Source: Gammaproteobacteria bacterium (GTDB lineage Bacteria > Pseudomonadota > Gammaproteobacteria > S012-40). Taken from it: a DNA stretch of 64,000 nt. The position numbers and the translations under genes were made by a program. Location of the stretch: assembly GCA_029881255.1 (NCBI GenBank), contig JAOUMY010000001.1:744001-808000 (forward strand), written 5' to 3'. The notes beneath the pieces were generated by a model that saw only the letters and a list, made by a program, of their open reading frames with translations, was not told the origin of the DNA and did no database searches. This document shows positions 43,801 to 47,947 of the stretch, piece by piece. Every line of letters begins with the position of its first letter. Within the stretch, counting starts at the first letter, position 1.

Positions 43801-44604
43801 GAGTATACCGATCTGACACGTTCCGCTGACGAGAAAAAACGTCATGCGGGTGGTATCAAGTTGATCATGAAGCTGCCAGGCGTCGATGCTAATAGCCAGA
43901 ACGAGGTGCGCAGGGAGCGAGGCGATACCAGCCTGATTCAATACCTGAGCGCCAACCGTCTAGATCTGCAAATCAGCGAGGATTACAAACTGCTGACCAG
44001 CATCCGGGTGAGCCGTAGTGAGGCCCTCGATAGTGGTCGCCTGATGTCCAGGTTTAATGACCAAAGCCTTGGTCTGGCCTATCGTCCAATGAGTCACACC
44101 CACTACAATGGTCTGCTACGCATTGCACGCTACGAAGACTATAAAGAGAATCTGAATGACAGTCTCAGCCTCGTCGGATCGGCAGAAGGCAGCTATGCGC
44201 TACGCCATCTGATGGGCTGGATGAAACGCTATTCGTGGGTTCAAAAACATCAGCGCAAACTTTCATGGCTAAGCGATGTGGAATGGGTGCAGAAAGTGGC
44301 GTTCAAGCGTAAACGCTTCAAGGGCAATGACAATACAGATTTGACCAGCGATAGTCTGATGACCATCACCCATTTCAACTACAACTTCTACCGTCAGTTT
44401 GACGTGGGTCTGGAGTACCGCACCCTGAGCAACAGCCTGGCCAATGACCTGCAACGGGGCTGGTTGACCGAGGTGAGCTGGCGAGCAAACCCTTATTTAC
44501 GCGTGGGAACAGGTATCAACTTTAGCCACTTCTCCGACAATATTCTCAGTGACAACGAGACCTCTAGCCGTGGACTTTTCCTGCGCATTCAGGGTAACTA
44601 CTAA
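22900..44604 (+). CDS. Giant multidomain surface protein with a C-terminal outer-membrane barrel-like region
   Basis: A single uninterrupted 7,234-residue frame. Residues 1-64 form a long signal peptide (hydrophobic core FLFLLYIFIFSGFLF, cleavage AFA-VDK). 65-330: YWTD-like beta-propeller (DKIFWSD, SKLYWFNT). 331-500: unrecognised beta-rich domain. 502-3945: SdrD-like domains (ISGRVFxDANF) alternating with right-handed beta-helix repeats (GNYIGTDATG, NTIGG, RNVISGN). 3948-5227: ten 128-residue repeats. 5228-5460: Calx-beta type. 5461-5735: Ig/DUF11-like. 5743-5830: a fifth SdrD domain. Then FlgD-Ig-like (VWNGLLKDGNALPGGKVY), OmpA-like (5991-6095), two Ig-like modules, and 6358-7234: alternating amphipathic strands ending in an aromatic residue (RIQGNY), as in outer-membrane barrels. 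Likely a self-anchored adhesin or surface scaffold. The start is uncertain: ATG 22942 or GTG 22966 are alternatives, and none has a strong ribosome site. Confidence 0.93.
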   Translation: MNLVTLFTLAKEKNMYVLARACVTNNSFSEVFTRDIVKKFSRRFLFLLYIFIFSGFLFSHSAFAVDKIFWSDTVNKNISRANLDGSSPEDVCTSADGVVTGPNALAVDTAGGNLFWLESGGVYKSGLAPPCSRTLAFAVANISASGLEFDPVNSKLYWFNTSKQLQRANIDGTSLETFTNFTPTGTPNQIALDPIVGKIYFVERVVSNYFIQSANMDMTGGSTTVYDNATGTINGLEVRPNIGILYFTDQSFSIVRRVNTDGTGVSDVLISPDVDQPFGIAIDERNNNLYVANFGGDQLTSAGFDGSLPTTILNPTGTSIWDVELALADDTNIAFHPSANGTTNNFSTPNCGGVANWQCVNDQAGDATEGPVDLNDAGTTIDSTAAGREMFNLVDNPSSLPTGTTITGIEVFARVGRAAAGAAPSLQLSYDISGTPVDGVSQSGLAKSCCSDLVSQAWTGLAWSITDFNALQVGVVHDGAGTFMLSQMWVTVTYTIPPVGTNSISGRIFNDADFNGTAADYDGGTNDVNLSGVDVELYDNSNVYITSVTSDASGYTIPSLPDGTYKLRARVESISATNIPEMTGAYDSGSSGFVAKYGGADAAISDTATANNAGPGDNYTTITLSGGNVSNANIGFAYNLITNVNDSGQGSLREFLENANAGVLGANNKVSQFRIGVATNQSNATDAWWRINPASAFPLFNVNASGISIDASTQAINSGVDSNTRGPEIELNGTACASCSGFNLSAATNVTIKGFAINQFPVYGISIPISATGTIVRGNYVGTDAIGSNDMGNASYGVSISANNVTIGGTSAGDRNVLSGNNNWQLRVGSVTNLLVQGNYIGTNYLGNAVLTNDVLVTGIFLSGSNATIGGSAAGAGNIIAGNDNGIGTNGAVTNLTVQGNIFGTDSTGTISMPNRRDISLSTSAATSNIKIGGVLPGEGNVLANAGFDYGILLDIVNGTNEFSGNTVRNTTRTGIYVLNGTNLVVQKNTVYNTGSSAGDDGATLFQGTGTKFYHNTFYNNFERGLDIATGAASVVAQNNIFVNETLHGINDPNNRLVTLSNNAYFNNGTACAGTLCASETGTVTSDPLFVNVASGDFSLTECTSPAVEAGLDLGGSQPDMNGASAGNFTGTAPDMGAIESSCGIVYSNISGRVFDDANFTGTTSAYDGGASDLNLAGVDVELYDNSNVYVSSTATAADGTYSFASLADGTYKVRVRSATINVSALPEMTWANGSALLGGQNKSVDDTSTADNAGIGDTYTTVAISGVDVTNVDFGFAYNLIVSNNDSGQGTLRQFLTNANSGATTSKSSVFDTSVFIPATPAQITLLSNLPTMTSGSITIDASNAGVVIDGNAKTYHCVWIASSNNTVKGLTIQNCTQWGVQVQSGTGNTIGGDNTVGSVIANVNNGEGNIIINNGTISSYGGIKLTSNDNFVYGNLVGTDGTTAQGNTGYGIYVLGDGNTIGGTTAAQRNVSSGNVYGIYFVSANNNIVQGNYFGTNIDATAAIPNTTDGVRFAAVSNGNIVGGLVAGSANVIAGNTSRGIYHSTTNPTDTNNVYGNFIGVNEGGTSIPNGNGIYMMNGTLNLGNDAEVQTNIFGPVTSTVLTLTSNATINMAGTFDINGTMTMAGGNLNMGTANITYAGASWNNNSVATVDPGTSSIVFDGTSSQSIKTGSLASWNNIEIKNSGTVTLQDGLAANNFTAQTPNTWINFASGATYTINGAFTINGQASGTPVKLRSTGAQYTLNVTSGPQQVYFASVQDSNAASNDIRAYNSTNVSGNDNLDVSPHWVFTTAIVTTNNNDSGAGSFREALTTATAGDVIIFDTSVFNPSAPATISLASSLPAMSVGDVLIDASNAGVVLDGANFYNCIQISSNNNTVRGLKIQNCIASGVNIISGTGNTIGGDSTVGSVIAGVTHGQGNIVVNNAQNGIRIASNNNFVYGNLLGTTGTAAAPNIIDGVYILGSSNTIGGTSAGYRNVISGNSQSGIYLSAASNNLIQGNYIGTNDTATASIPNAFYGVHIVGASTANTIGGSVVGARNIISGNADDGIHITGAGTNGNIVIGNYIGTDRLGSSVIGNSNGVGLYLGAQSNTIGGTNPGEGNVLSGNSSGVFITSAGTSFNTILGNYIGTDATGMLDLGNTSSGVRLGTSADSNTIGGTTAAARNIISGNNINAIQIATSSNTVQGNYIGVNVTGDAAINNGTGIIIQSPATNTVIGGATAAAGNVIAGNTNHAIMNLSTGTTDIQGNYLGTNSASDALPNGLMGLFSNNGVINLGKTGDAQPNVIAANGDDGIQLQTGTINLGSTVDVNDLMDLQSGTLNLADSTLNLSGDWLNTAATITVGTSTVTLDGTALQTITTAAGNFNNLSVTNASASGVFFADGFSSANFTNTTPGSRMTFAAGGTYTISGTLNLNGQATGTKVVLVSSSPGARYTFDVTGGPQTVNFVDVTDSNASSNNITANDSTGVGQNNDNAETSPFWIFAVPGAAVSGTVTDDTEVQIRSGGSTIVLTLTGDTWVAAGATFDAQRQNIINGIDSAQAEANGWDAIVKTGLALTDVVRTSDTVVTITLPSFTHYNITANETITATIPASALVTSASPLVATPTFSITSSTGSTISGIVFEDANFTGTATDYDSGVNDNALANVVVALYDNANVLQLSTSTLNDGSYAFYDLANATYRVRVISNTIADDVADAGNTPSGGFNACVPATCSYPLAEMTWANGAKLGGLDKNVSDVGSPAPGDTFANVTVAGADIANFNMGFAFNLITNTNDSGQGSARQFILNANAIGPANATTANTAVFDASVFLPAVAKTITPTSPLPDITDDGTTIDGSNNYVLFSGASTGAGVNGFTIKSSNNILKGLGIHSFKGDGIEIFSGSGNVLGGDISQGTSTLKEILYIVFNGDGLANGGDASDDGIEINSDGNFVYATYLGTNGAVSEANTGNGIYIAGNNNTIGSADSNFSPLISGNGASGILIDGGSNNTILGSRIGVNWDMTATAGNTLSGIRISGAASGNTIGGAAAGEGNIIGGNAGNGIHLFTGNTSTNTMIKGNLIGTNSLGVATMGNTQSGIVIDDGSNVTIGGLLAGEGNVIAANGAAGIAVPNGGVVGNVYIYGNYIGTDASASVIPNTSIALNLGTGTIFLGNASEAQSNIIAAGHTKGVQIIDTATVNFGGSLTLKDSFSINTATATANLNNATINLSSDWTYVAGTVNPGTSTVTLDGAALQTVTSGAGSFNNLTVTNASVAGVTFADGFSTANFTNATASSKMTFNAASTYTISGTMNLNGQASVTKIVLVSSLPGTRYTFDVTGGAQSVSYVDVTDSNASTNNITALNSAGVGQNNDDLETSPFWIFATTYSISGRVFEDANFNGTSTQYDGGASDIDLSGVDVELYDNSNVYLTSTTTAVDGTYSFAGLVNGTYKVRVRAATIDVSALPEMTGYKNESGTWTNLYGGQNATTSDTATGDNAGIGDNYGAITVSGANVNNIEFGFAYNLIVNTNDSGQGSLRQVLLNANTTGIVTAAKGNNTSQFRMQVATNQTDGIENWWRIAPTSTLPSLSSNANNFALDASTQRSNSATDSNTIGPEIEINGASCASCDGLTLTTATGITIREFAINAFRDGINIGASASNTTVVGNYIGTNATGVSAVANSSDGIWVQATNAVIGGTTAADRNVISGNTGNGIVTANTTTITNITIQGNYIGVNATNSAGIANAGRGIMLQSAAATSTVVVGGVNTGEGNVIAYNAIGGFYIELGGGTHDISGNTIRNNASHGLYVFAATGLAIQKNIISNNGDAASEFGIVIFGGSAIKLYHNTIYGSFSDGVNINGGSGFSVRNNIFSNNGNNAISDNVPAITTLSNNNYFANAGTCIGGNCGSETNSITSDPLFVNAASDDFSLTECSSAAINAGVDLVSDQPDMNGASAGLFTGSAPDMGAVESTCTSGTVALSGTVTNDSETEIRAGGSTLVLTLSGDTWVAAGATFDAERANIINGLTSAGAETNGWNNIVKAGLLVANVARTSDTVVTVTLPAFAAYDITATETITATVPASALTTSASAVIASPTFNVTPNAATVALSGTVTDDNEDQIRTGGSTIVLTLTDDTWVSAGAAFDAERTNIINGLTSAGAETNGWNNVVKTGLSVTDVVRTSNTVVTITLPAFATYDITAIETITATVPASALTISGSAVVANPTFDVLPVGVTVTLSGTVTDDSETEIRAGGSTIVLTLTDDTWVATGATFDAERANIINGLTSASGETNGWNNIVKTGLLLSNVVRTSNTVVTITLPAFTAYDITSTETITATVPASALTISASAVVASPTFNVTPITATVALSGTVTDDSETEIRAGGSTIILTLSDDTWVAAGATFDAERANIINGLTSAGAETNGWNNIVKAGLLVTNVVRTSDTVVTVTLPAFAAYDITATETITATVPASALTTSASAVVASPTFNVTPIAATVALSGTVTDDSETEIRAGGSTIILTLSDDTWVAAGATFDAERANIINGLTSAGAETNGWNNIVKAGLLVTNVARTSDTVVTVTLPAFAAYDITTTETITATVPASALTTSASAVVASPTFNVTPIAATVALSGTVTDDSETEIRAGGSTIVLTLSDDTWVAAGATFDAERMNIINGLTSAGAEGNGWNNVVKTGLSVTDVVRTSNTVVTITLPAFATYDITATETITVTVPASALTTSASAVVASPTFDVTSVGTTVALSGTVTDDSETEIRVGGSTIVLTLTDDTWVAAGATFDAERANIINGLTSAGAETNGWNNIVKAGLLVTNVVRTSDTVVTITLPAFTAYDITSTETITATVPASALTTSASAVIASPTLNVTPITATVALSGTVTDDSETEIRTGGSTIVLTLTDDTWVATGATFDAERTNIINGLTSAGAETNGWNNIVKAGLLVTNVVRTSDTVVTVTLPAFAAFDINASETITVTVPASALVTTASALIASPTFDVIPTTTTVALSGTVVDDSELDIRNGASTIVLTLSNDTWISAGATFDAERANIINGLTSAGAESNGWNNIVKPGLTPANVVRTSNTVVTITLPAFATYDINVMETITATVPASALSTSAIPVVASPTFDVTPLSASVALSGTVVDDSELDIRNGGSTIVLTLTNDTWLAAGAAFDAERANIINGLTSVGSEANGWNALVKAVLSPVDVVRTSNTVVTITLPPIATYDITNIETITATIPASALSYSSVVVIASPTFDVKPVSGVVVSPISGLLSEAGDTASFSVVLNAIPSADVVIPISSLDTTEGVVDKSSLTFTSTNWNVAQLVTVTGVDDVEIDGDITFIVEVGDPVSGDSAYDVLSNADTADVSVTNRDNDQAIISFESATSNVVDEIASNVSINVRLNLPAGQTTTDMSIEVADAQDGSARSGVDYVALPVTVLTFPAGSVDGATQSITMTTIADTVMEGEETIRLRLQNLSGANAAIGAQDTHQVRITDIANVKTSSSEKSFSAAEPDLVNSDGVAYTIITANILDDNQQPLAGHTILFSSDRNTDDAVDIFETMDSVSNVKLASYKANRRHNLKPNQTTEYRAVSDYDGKVSVKLLSNTPGQTTINIFNETDNYALRSPTYIFFTRGEILKLSGELNPVHALRGDVVNYQYIIRNDTDYFVDPAYMHLTLPLGVKYVPGSLRINGAVANEPVYQNTLKIDLGVVPGNNDLNSNDRADPGESGYVVVTLQAVLGSRVMPGSYDSYAYIVDACDDCVVSNTEKLSLRVDDDALFDLGTIIGKVFNDANKNGLQDEEESGVQGVTLVLDNGSVVVTDKHGRYYINNIKPGPHLLKINNTNLPGNSSLLDLDHKIVNITPGLLATANFPIDEKGDMTTIGSDTIYGLKVSRSTSEKNILIAGNTSSMNLIVDGQNISFPRSRVQLDGDSQSHIDISSDRIEIPFLVTVQEREQIKAWSIVVASRDGQELKSINGNGAPEQRVVWNGLLKDGNALPGGKVYSYQFQGAYTNGKKITSARKLFTVTNNTAFAKAFPDSGFDKASGQLTTTGQAFLQELTDIAKNYKRPSIFISVEAPKDNASAEEINALRARAAQLRDWMSAQAETSGKNIIIKSNVSDKVKRSALKLSVVLSGNESKVELRDQYRRQPSAEINGKPFTVDQYGRFTENYNLGVSQELVIKLTNESDESVIANIPLPEFRIIFPDDEVTVQYGQKTNDLEVLASDYNPNLTAKDIVARQIIRGEASPGTEVKINGLNVSVADDGKFTTPVSLTSGKNVIGIESTRADARKRLINIFIDVTDKEKNGQPIVAANPIPHLSVSMPSTESPITSKDVVVSGTTSPGNKLSINQQEIVVNPSGEFSHQLSLEYGENPLNMVVTDEQGNSGTIEKNIQVVKNKLFMLAFGDGKVGYESIKGQGKSGFYSDGRLAFYLKGHIKGEYLITAALDTERGSFSELFKDLNKQQTREFVANLDKDSYYPVYGDDSSLLNETQSQGKLFLAVSSDEIEAILGNYALNFNNAELTRYQRNFYGLKARYYQMSSEEKGRVDSQVVTFVAQNPTVHITNYLEATGGSLYYLSNRDIVAGSENLQIIVQDQQTGLVLSREKLQREIDYDVQYANGRILLTTPLQQYVESSSLISNYVLQGNKILIQADYNIEGSIMDKTAAGMRVDQKLTDQVTVGASYIDDGSDGQHYQLSGANINIKLKPNTQFALESASSKGATPNILYSDNGGLTYEQRDDDTDKRGDAWKFSTQVDVGEWFNQPDKYSFKAYVLKQEAGFRSSNRLLSFAERHYGVNTDIKLDKTSSAHIGYTVDSIDITEQDQTARTDTGVIKLSKTISAVTASGELRTQTLLDRERDVLSKENTAAAKLSWRVNEKLRIDAKHQQNITGESKQTSSAGTELQLTQTIALNAVAATGTEGQSLQVGAKVKLDESSIYVNRRMTNDTSAETESTILGAESRMSPGRRLYTEYQWRDFSAEKEQASLLGIEQAWAPTEHLRLKTFGEYTDLTRSADEKKRHAGGIKLIMKLPGVDANSQNEVRRERGDTSLIQYLSANRLDLQISEDYKLLTSIRVSRSEALDSGRLMSRFNDQSLGLAYRPMSHTHYNGLLRIARYEDYKENLNDSLSLVGSAEGSYALRHLMGWMKRYSWVQKHQRKLSWLSDVEWVQKVAFKRKRFKGNDNTDLTSDSLMTITHFNYNFYRQFDVGLEYRTLSNSLANDLQRGWLTEVSWRANPYLRVGTGINFSHFSDNILSDNETSSRGLFLRIQGNY
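24403..26337 (+). repeat. SdrD plus beta-helix unit A of the giant protein
   Basis: Residues about 502-1146. It opens with SISGRIFNDADFNGTA and the LYDNSNVYITS strand, then the junction NDSGQGSLREFLENAN, then beta-helix rungs. It closes with a cap DPLFVNVASGDFSLTEC...PDMGAIES, like choice-of-anchor Q domains. The same cap closes unit D, so A and D are related copies. Confidence 0.8.
26338..28281 (+). repeat. SdrD plus beta-helix unit B1 of the giant protein
   Basis: Residues about 1147-1794. It opens with NISGRVFDDANFTGTT, passes NDSGQGTLRQFLTNAN into helix rungs with NTIGG motifs, and ends with a different cap, SSIVFDGTSSQSIKTG followed by WNNIEIKN and QDSNAASNDI. Units B2 and C share this cap type. 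Confidence 0.75.
28282..30366 (+). repeat. Beta-helix unit B2 of the giant protein (no SdrD domain)
   Basis: Residues about 1795-2489. It begins directly at the junction TTNNNDSGAGSFREAL with no SdrD domain, unlike the other units. It has many rungs with YIGTDATG, NTIGGT and RNIISGN, and ends with the cap STVTLDGTALQTITTAAG, NFNNLSVTNAS and DSNASSNNI. It looks like a duplicated helix that lost its SdrD lead-in. Confidence 0.75.
30367..30750 (+). repeat. Isolated copy of the 128-residue repeat
   Basis: A single unit with the same signature as the tandem block 4 kb downstream: VSGTVTDDTEVQIRSGGST, DTWVAAGATFDAQRQNI, NGWDAIVKTGL, VVRTSDTVVTITLP and ETITATIPASALV. It is more diverged than the tandem copies and sits between beta-helix units B2 and C. 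Confidence 0.85.
30742..32970 (+). repeat. SdrD plus beta-helix unit C of the giant protein
   Basis: Residues about 2615-3357. Opens with TISGIVFEDANFTGTA, includes an inserted Cys-containing loop (ACVPATCSYPL), then NDSGQGSARQFILNAN, beta-helix rungs, and the B-type cap STVTLDGAALQTVTSGAG with FNNLTVTNAS and DSNASTNNI. Confidence 0.75.
32971..34734 (+). repeat. SdrD plus beta-helix unit D of the giant protein
   Basis: Residues about 3358-3945. Opens with SISGRVFEDANFNGTS and NDSGQGSLRQVLLNAN, has a shorter beta-helix and closes with the A-type cap DPLFVNAASDDFSLTEC...PDMGAVEST. The similarity to unit A extends to the segment with WWRIAPTS, DASTQ and NGASCASCDG, so A and D are the closest pair. 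Confidence 0.78.
34741..38580 (+). repeat. Ten tandem 384-bp (128-residue) repeats
   Basis: Units start at 34741, 35125, 35509, 35893, 36277, 36661, 37045, 37429, 37813 and 38197, each exactly 384 bases apart with no insertion or deletion. Each encodes LSGTVTDDSETEIRAGGST, DTWVAAGATFDAERANI, NGLTSAGAETNGWNNIVK, VVRTSDTVVTVTLPAF and ETITATVPASAL. The middle units are nearly identical in DNA (units 4 and 5 differ at roughly fifteen positions by eye), while the last two are more diverged (SELDIRNG), the pattern of recent internal amplification. Likely a stalk of Ig-like beta domains. Confidence 0.95.
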
Positions 44605-44797
44605 TCATTACAGGAAGTTATAGGTGGCCTTGTATCCGTAATAGGTCACGCTTTTTCCCTAAGAATGGGGCAAAACTTTTCCCTCTACGGACCGATATAG
44701 ATAGATGAAAGTCTCGATAGATCAAACAGCTAGGCCCGAGGTTTGGGGTCTGGCAGTCGACAGCGGAGAGATAGGGTTACAGGGCTAGGACGATTTC

Positions 44798-46108
44798 GTG
44801 AGCACCTTACGTACAGAATTATTTTCATTCGACTCCCTGGTAGAAGCAGTGACCATACTGCTGGTGACCTGCCTGTCTTTCTTTGTCTTCGTTTCGGTGA
44901 TGTTCTACGTTTTTCCCATTGGCGCTGGATTCGACAAAAGTGTTTTTGCTTTGCCGGTTCAGGCACTATTGCCTGAGCATGAACCAAAGCCGGAATTTAA
45001 TCTCGTTAAGCAGAACGATCCTGCAAAAGCGCAGACGCCCGAAGCTGCGTATACCGCACTGCTAAATAACACCAAAAACAACGTGCGCCACAAACTAAAA
45101 GGCGGCGTTACATGGAAAGTGGCCAATAAAGGTCAAAAGCTTTTCAACGGCGATAGCATACAAACCGGCGCGAAGTCATCAGCGATTGTCGAATTCGATG
45201 AGCAAAATTTTCTGAATATCGGACAGAAGTCGCTGGTTGTGATACGTCGACTTGAAAAAGACGTCATCCTGCCTGAAAAACAATCCGTGGTGGTGATATC
45301 ACACGGTGAGATCTGGGGGCGAATCAAAAAGAAGGATAAAAGCTCTGCTTATGTGGAAGTGGTTACGCCAGATATTACTGCGCGTATAAAAGGGCGCCAG
45401 GTGGATGAAACTGAATTCAAAATCAATGTTGAAGAAGGTAAGAAATCTTCGGTCGTGGTATTCGACGGTGAGGTAGAGGTCTCTGACGGAAAGCAAAATA
45501 TTGTGGTTGCCAAGTCGCAGCAACTGACGGCGATAAGCGGCAGCACATCATCGCCTAAAATCGAAAAGCTCCTGGAAAAAGTGCAAATACATTCTCCCGA
45601 GAATAACAGGAAGGTGTTTTTCCAGGACTTGGCGCCCATCGTAAAATTTGCGTGGAAACCACAGACGAACGTCAATGACTATCGTCTGATCATCGCTACC
45701 GATCCCAATTTCTTCAATACCGAAATGGACATTCTGACGACAAAAACGGAGTTTTCACATGGAAATCTACAGTCGGGTATTTACTACTGGCGCGTGTTCT
45801 CCAAGCGTGACGATAAATACAGCGAGGCGAGCGAGACGTTTAAACTCAATCTCGTAAATGACACGACCCCTCCGTTATTAAAGGTTCAATTTAATGATGT
45901 CGTTACTTCTGATGGACGTTATTCCATTTCAGGAACTGCTGAAATCGGAAGTCTTGTGTTCATTGATGGAAAACAGATTGCAACCGACAAGCAAGGGAAA
46001 TTTGTCTATAGCATGCGATTGAAACCAGGAATAAACCAGATCGTAGTTGAGGCGATGGATGAAGCCAGAAACTCGAGCTACAAAACACACAATATTAGTT
46101 ACAGATAA
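44798..46108 (+). CDS. Membrane-anchored FecR-domain protein with C-terminal Ig-like domain
   Basis: A 436-residue protein. One N-terminal membrane helix (TILLVTCLSFFVFVSVMFYVF, roughly residues 18-45) leaves the rest periplasmic. A FecR-type domain follows: GGVTWKVANKGQKLFNGDSI, TGAKSSAIVEFDEQNFLNIG, then VVTPDITARIKG and VVVFDGEVEV. After it comes a fibronectin-III-like segment (SGIYYWRVFSKRDDKYSEASET) and a final Ig-like domain (ISGTAEIGSLVFIDGKQ). There is no adjacent ECF sigma factor, so this is not a FecI-FecR pair. The start is GTG with AGGA upstream. It lies 193 bases after the giant gene and 6 bases before the sensor kinase. Confidence 0.85.
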   Translation: MSTLRTELFSFDSLVEAVTILLVTCLSFFVFVSVMFYVFPIGAGFDKSVFALPVQALLPEHEPKPEFNLVKQNDPAKAQTPEAAYTALLNNTKNNVRHKLKGGVTWKVANKGQKLFNGDSIQTGAKSSAIVEFDEQNFLNIGQKSLVVIRRLEKDVILPEKQSVVVISHGEIWGRIKKKDKSSAYVEVVTPDITARIKGRQVDETEFKINVEEGKKSSVVVFDGEVEVSDGKQNIVVAKSQQLTAISGSTSSPKIEKLLEKVQIHSPENNRKVFFQDLAPIVKFAWKPQTNVNDYRLIIATDPNFFNTEMDILTTKTEFSHGNLQSGIYYWRVFSKRDDKYSEASETFKLNLVNDTTPPLLKVQFNDVVTSDGRYSISGTAEIGSLVFIDGKQIATDKQGKFVYSMRLKPGINQIVVEAMDEARNSSYKTHNISYR

Positions 46109-46114
46109 CTCGTT

Positions 46115-47947
46115 ATGAAACTGCCTCGTACGTCAATTCGTCTCAAGATTATCGCTACCGTTTTGCCGGCGATCTCGGTAATACTTGGCGTCATATCCTA
46201 TACGATGGCCGGTCTTTTTCACGAAGATAAAAGTACCTATATCCGCGATATCGCGGCAGTAACTGCGCAGAATGTGGGATCAGAAGCGAAATCAATCCTT
46301 GAGGCCTACCAGGACAGGCTACAGGTATTCTCGCAGGTGATTTATCAGAGCGGGATTAATCAGTCGAACAAACTAATACTGTTGAAAGACTTGTTTCAAT
46401 CCTCAAAAGATTTGTTAAGCATTACGATTTACGAGGATGGAGTTGAGCTGGCATCGGTTATGGATTCCGATCGCCTCACCGCTGCACAGATAGATCTTGC
46501 CGCGCTGGAAAGTGAGCGTTCGCAAAGACTGCCCTTGCCAGGTGTTCTGAGATCAGGTGAATCACTGTTGTTAAACTCCTCATTGAGTGCGGCATTGCCC
46601 ACCTTGACGCTGTATTTCAAACCGGTCTTGATCGCGAATAAGAGCGATGTCCAGATTGCAGCTATTATCGATTTGAAACGGCTACAACAACTGTCAACCC
46701 GATCTCAGGTCATGGATACCTTCATCATTGACCACAATATGAATATTCTCGTACACAAAGATATGAAGAAAGTCGTGAAGCGAGAAAGATTTTCTGTCAT
46801 GCCGGAAGTCACGAGCTTTCTCGAAAACCCGATTTCGAGTACGAGTATGGAATATACCATTGACGGAAATGCTCTGGTTGCGGGGTACTCAAAAATAGAT
46901 GGTTTTAAGCTCATGGCAATCGGCCAGATCCCGGCGAGTCTCGCTTATCTCGGTGCGCGGGAACTACTGATTGATCTTGCCTATGTCGCTCTTGGATTAT
47001 TGATCGTGTTTTCTATTCTAGGCGTAATTTGGGCCCGACTGATTAGCAAGCCCATCGTCGAGCTTTCTGAGGCGACGAAAGAAGTTGCCAAGGGCAAATT
47101 CAATATTCGCGTGGAGCATCGTTCTCGCGATGAAATCGGCATGCTCGCCACATCATTTAATACGATGAATGATGAGCTGGCGAAGCGCGAGTCAGAGTTG
47201 AAAAAGACTCAGGATGCGCTGGTTCAATCGGAAAAGATGTCGGCTTTTGGTCAGATTAGCGCGGGTATTGCGCACGAAGTAAAAAATCCGCTGGCGTCGA
47301 TCTTGGGTTTCGCCCAATTAATCAGGAAAAAAATCGAACCCGAAAATACCCGATTTATCGAGAAGGTTGACATCATCATCAGCGAAACCAAACGCTGTAC
47401 AGATATCGTCACAAATCTCATGCGTTTCTCACGCAAGGAAACCGTTGAGCATACTCCACAAGATATCAATGACGTTATCGAAAAGAGTGTCACCATTGTG
47501 AGTCACCAACTGGGGCAACTCGGGGTCAAGCTGCATCTTGACTTGAAAACAGGGCTTCCAAAGCTAAATGGTAACTCGAATCAATTGCAGCAGGTGATGT
47601 TGAATTTTGCCATCAATGCCGCGCAGGCGATGAAAGAATCTGAAGAAAAGATTTTCTCTATTGAGACCGGGCTGGACAAGCAAGGAAATATCTTCGTTGT
47701 TGTCAGCGATACGGGACCAGGAGTGCCACAGGAATTTCGTTCCAAATTATTTGAGCCGTTTTTTACCACCAAACCCGCAGGCGAAGGTACGGGGCTTGGT
47801 CTGTCGGTAAGTTATGGCATCATCAAGGACCATGGTGGCGAGATTAGTTTGATAGACGTCGAAGGAAGAGGCGCTGTCTTCAAAATAGTATTCCCGGTTT
47901 TACAAGGTATGCCGTCGCAGAGAGAGCTGCATGAACAAGCCAGTTGA
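46115..47947 (+). CDS. Sensor histidine kinase (dCache-HAMP-HisKA-HATPase)
   Basis: A 610-residue hybrid-free sensor kinase. First membrane helix near residues 10-35, a periplasmic dCache-like sensor to about 280, a second helix near 286-312, HAMP, then HisKA with phospho-acceptor His387 in GIAHEVKNPL, and an ATPase domain with N box NFAINAAQA, G1 DTGPG, F box FEPFFTTK and G2 GTGLGLS. All catalytic motifs are intact. It lies six bases after the FecR-domain gene and overlaps the next gene by 17 bases, so the three are an operon. The periplasmic ligand is unknown; the neighbouring FecR or giant protein is an attractive but unproved input. Confidence 0.94.
   Translation: MKLPRTSIRLKIIATVLPAISVILGVISYTMAGLFHEDKSTYIRDIAAVTAQNVGSEAKSILEAYQDRLQVFSQVIYQSGINQSNKLILLKDLFQSSKDLLSITIYEDGVELASVMDSDRLTAAQIDLAALESERSQRLPLPGVLRSGESLLLNSSLSAALPTLTLYFKPVLIANKSDVQIAAIIDLKRLQQLSTRSQVMDTFIIDHNMNILVHKDMKKVVKRERFSVMPEVTSFLENPISSTSMEYTIDGNALVAGYSKIDGFKLMAIGQIPASLAYLGARELLIDLAYVALGLLIVFSILGVIWARLISKPIVELSEATKEVAKGKFNIRVEHRSRDEIGMLATSFNTMNDELAKRESELKKTQDALVQSEKMSAFGQISAGIAHEVKNPLASILGFAQLIRKKIEPENTRFIEKVDIIISETKRCTDIVTNLMRFSRKETVEHTPQDINDVIEKSVTIVSHQLGQLGVKLHLDLKTGLPKLNGNSNQLQQVMLNFAINAAQAMKESEEKIFSIETGLDKQGNIFVVVSDTGPGVPQEFRSKLFEPFFTTKPAGEGTGLGLSVSYGIIKDHGGEISLIDVEGRGAVFKIVFPVLQGMPSQRELHEQAS

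Noticed and set aside
44605-44797. Terminator or small gene between the giant gene and the FecR-like gene
   Set aside because: I looked for a hairpin with T-run and for a short frame with a ribosome site and found neither, so the two genes may be cotranscribed.
44798-46108. FecI-FecR style sigma/anti-sigma pair
   Set aside because: There is a FecR domain but no ECF sigma factor or TonB-dependent receptor in the window; the neighbour is a histidine kinase.
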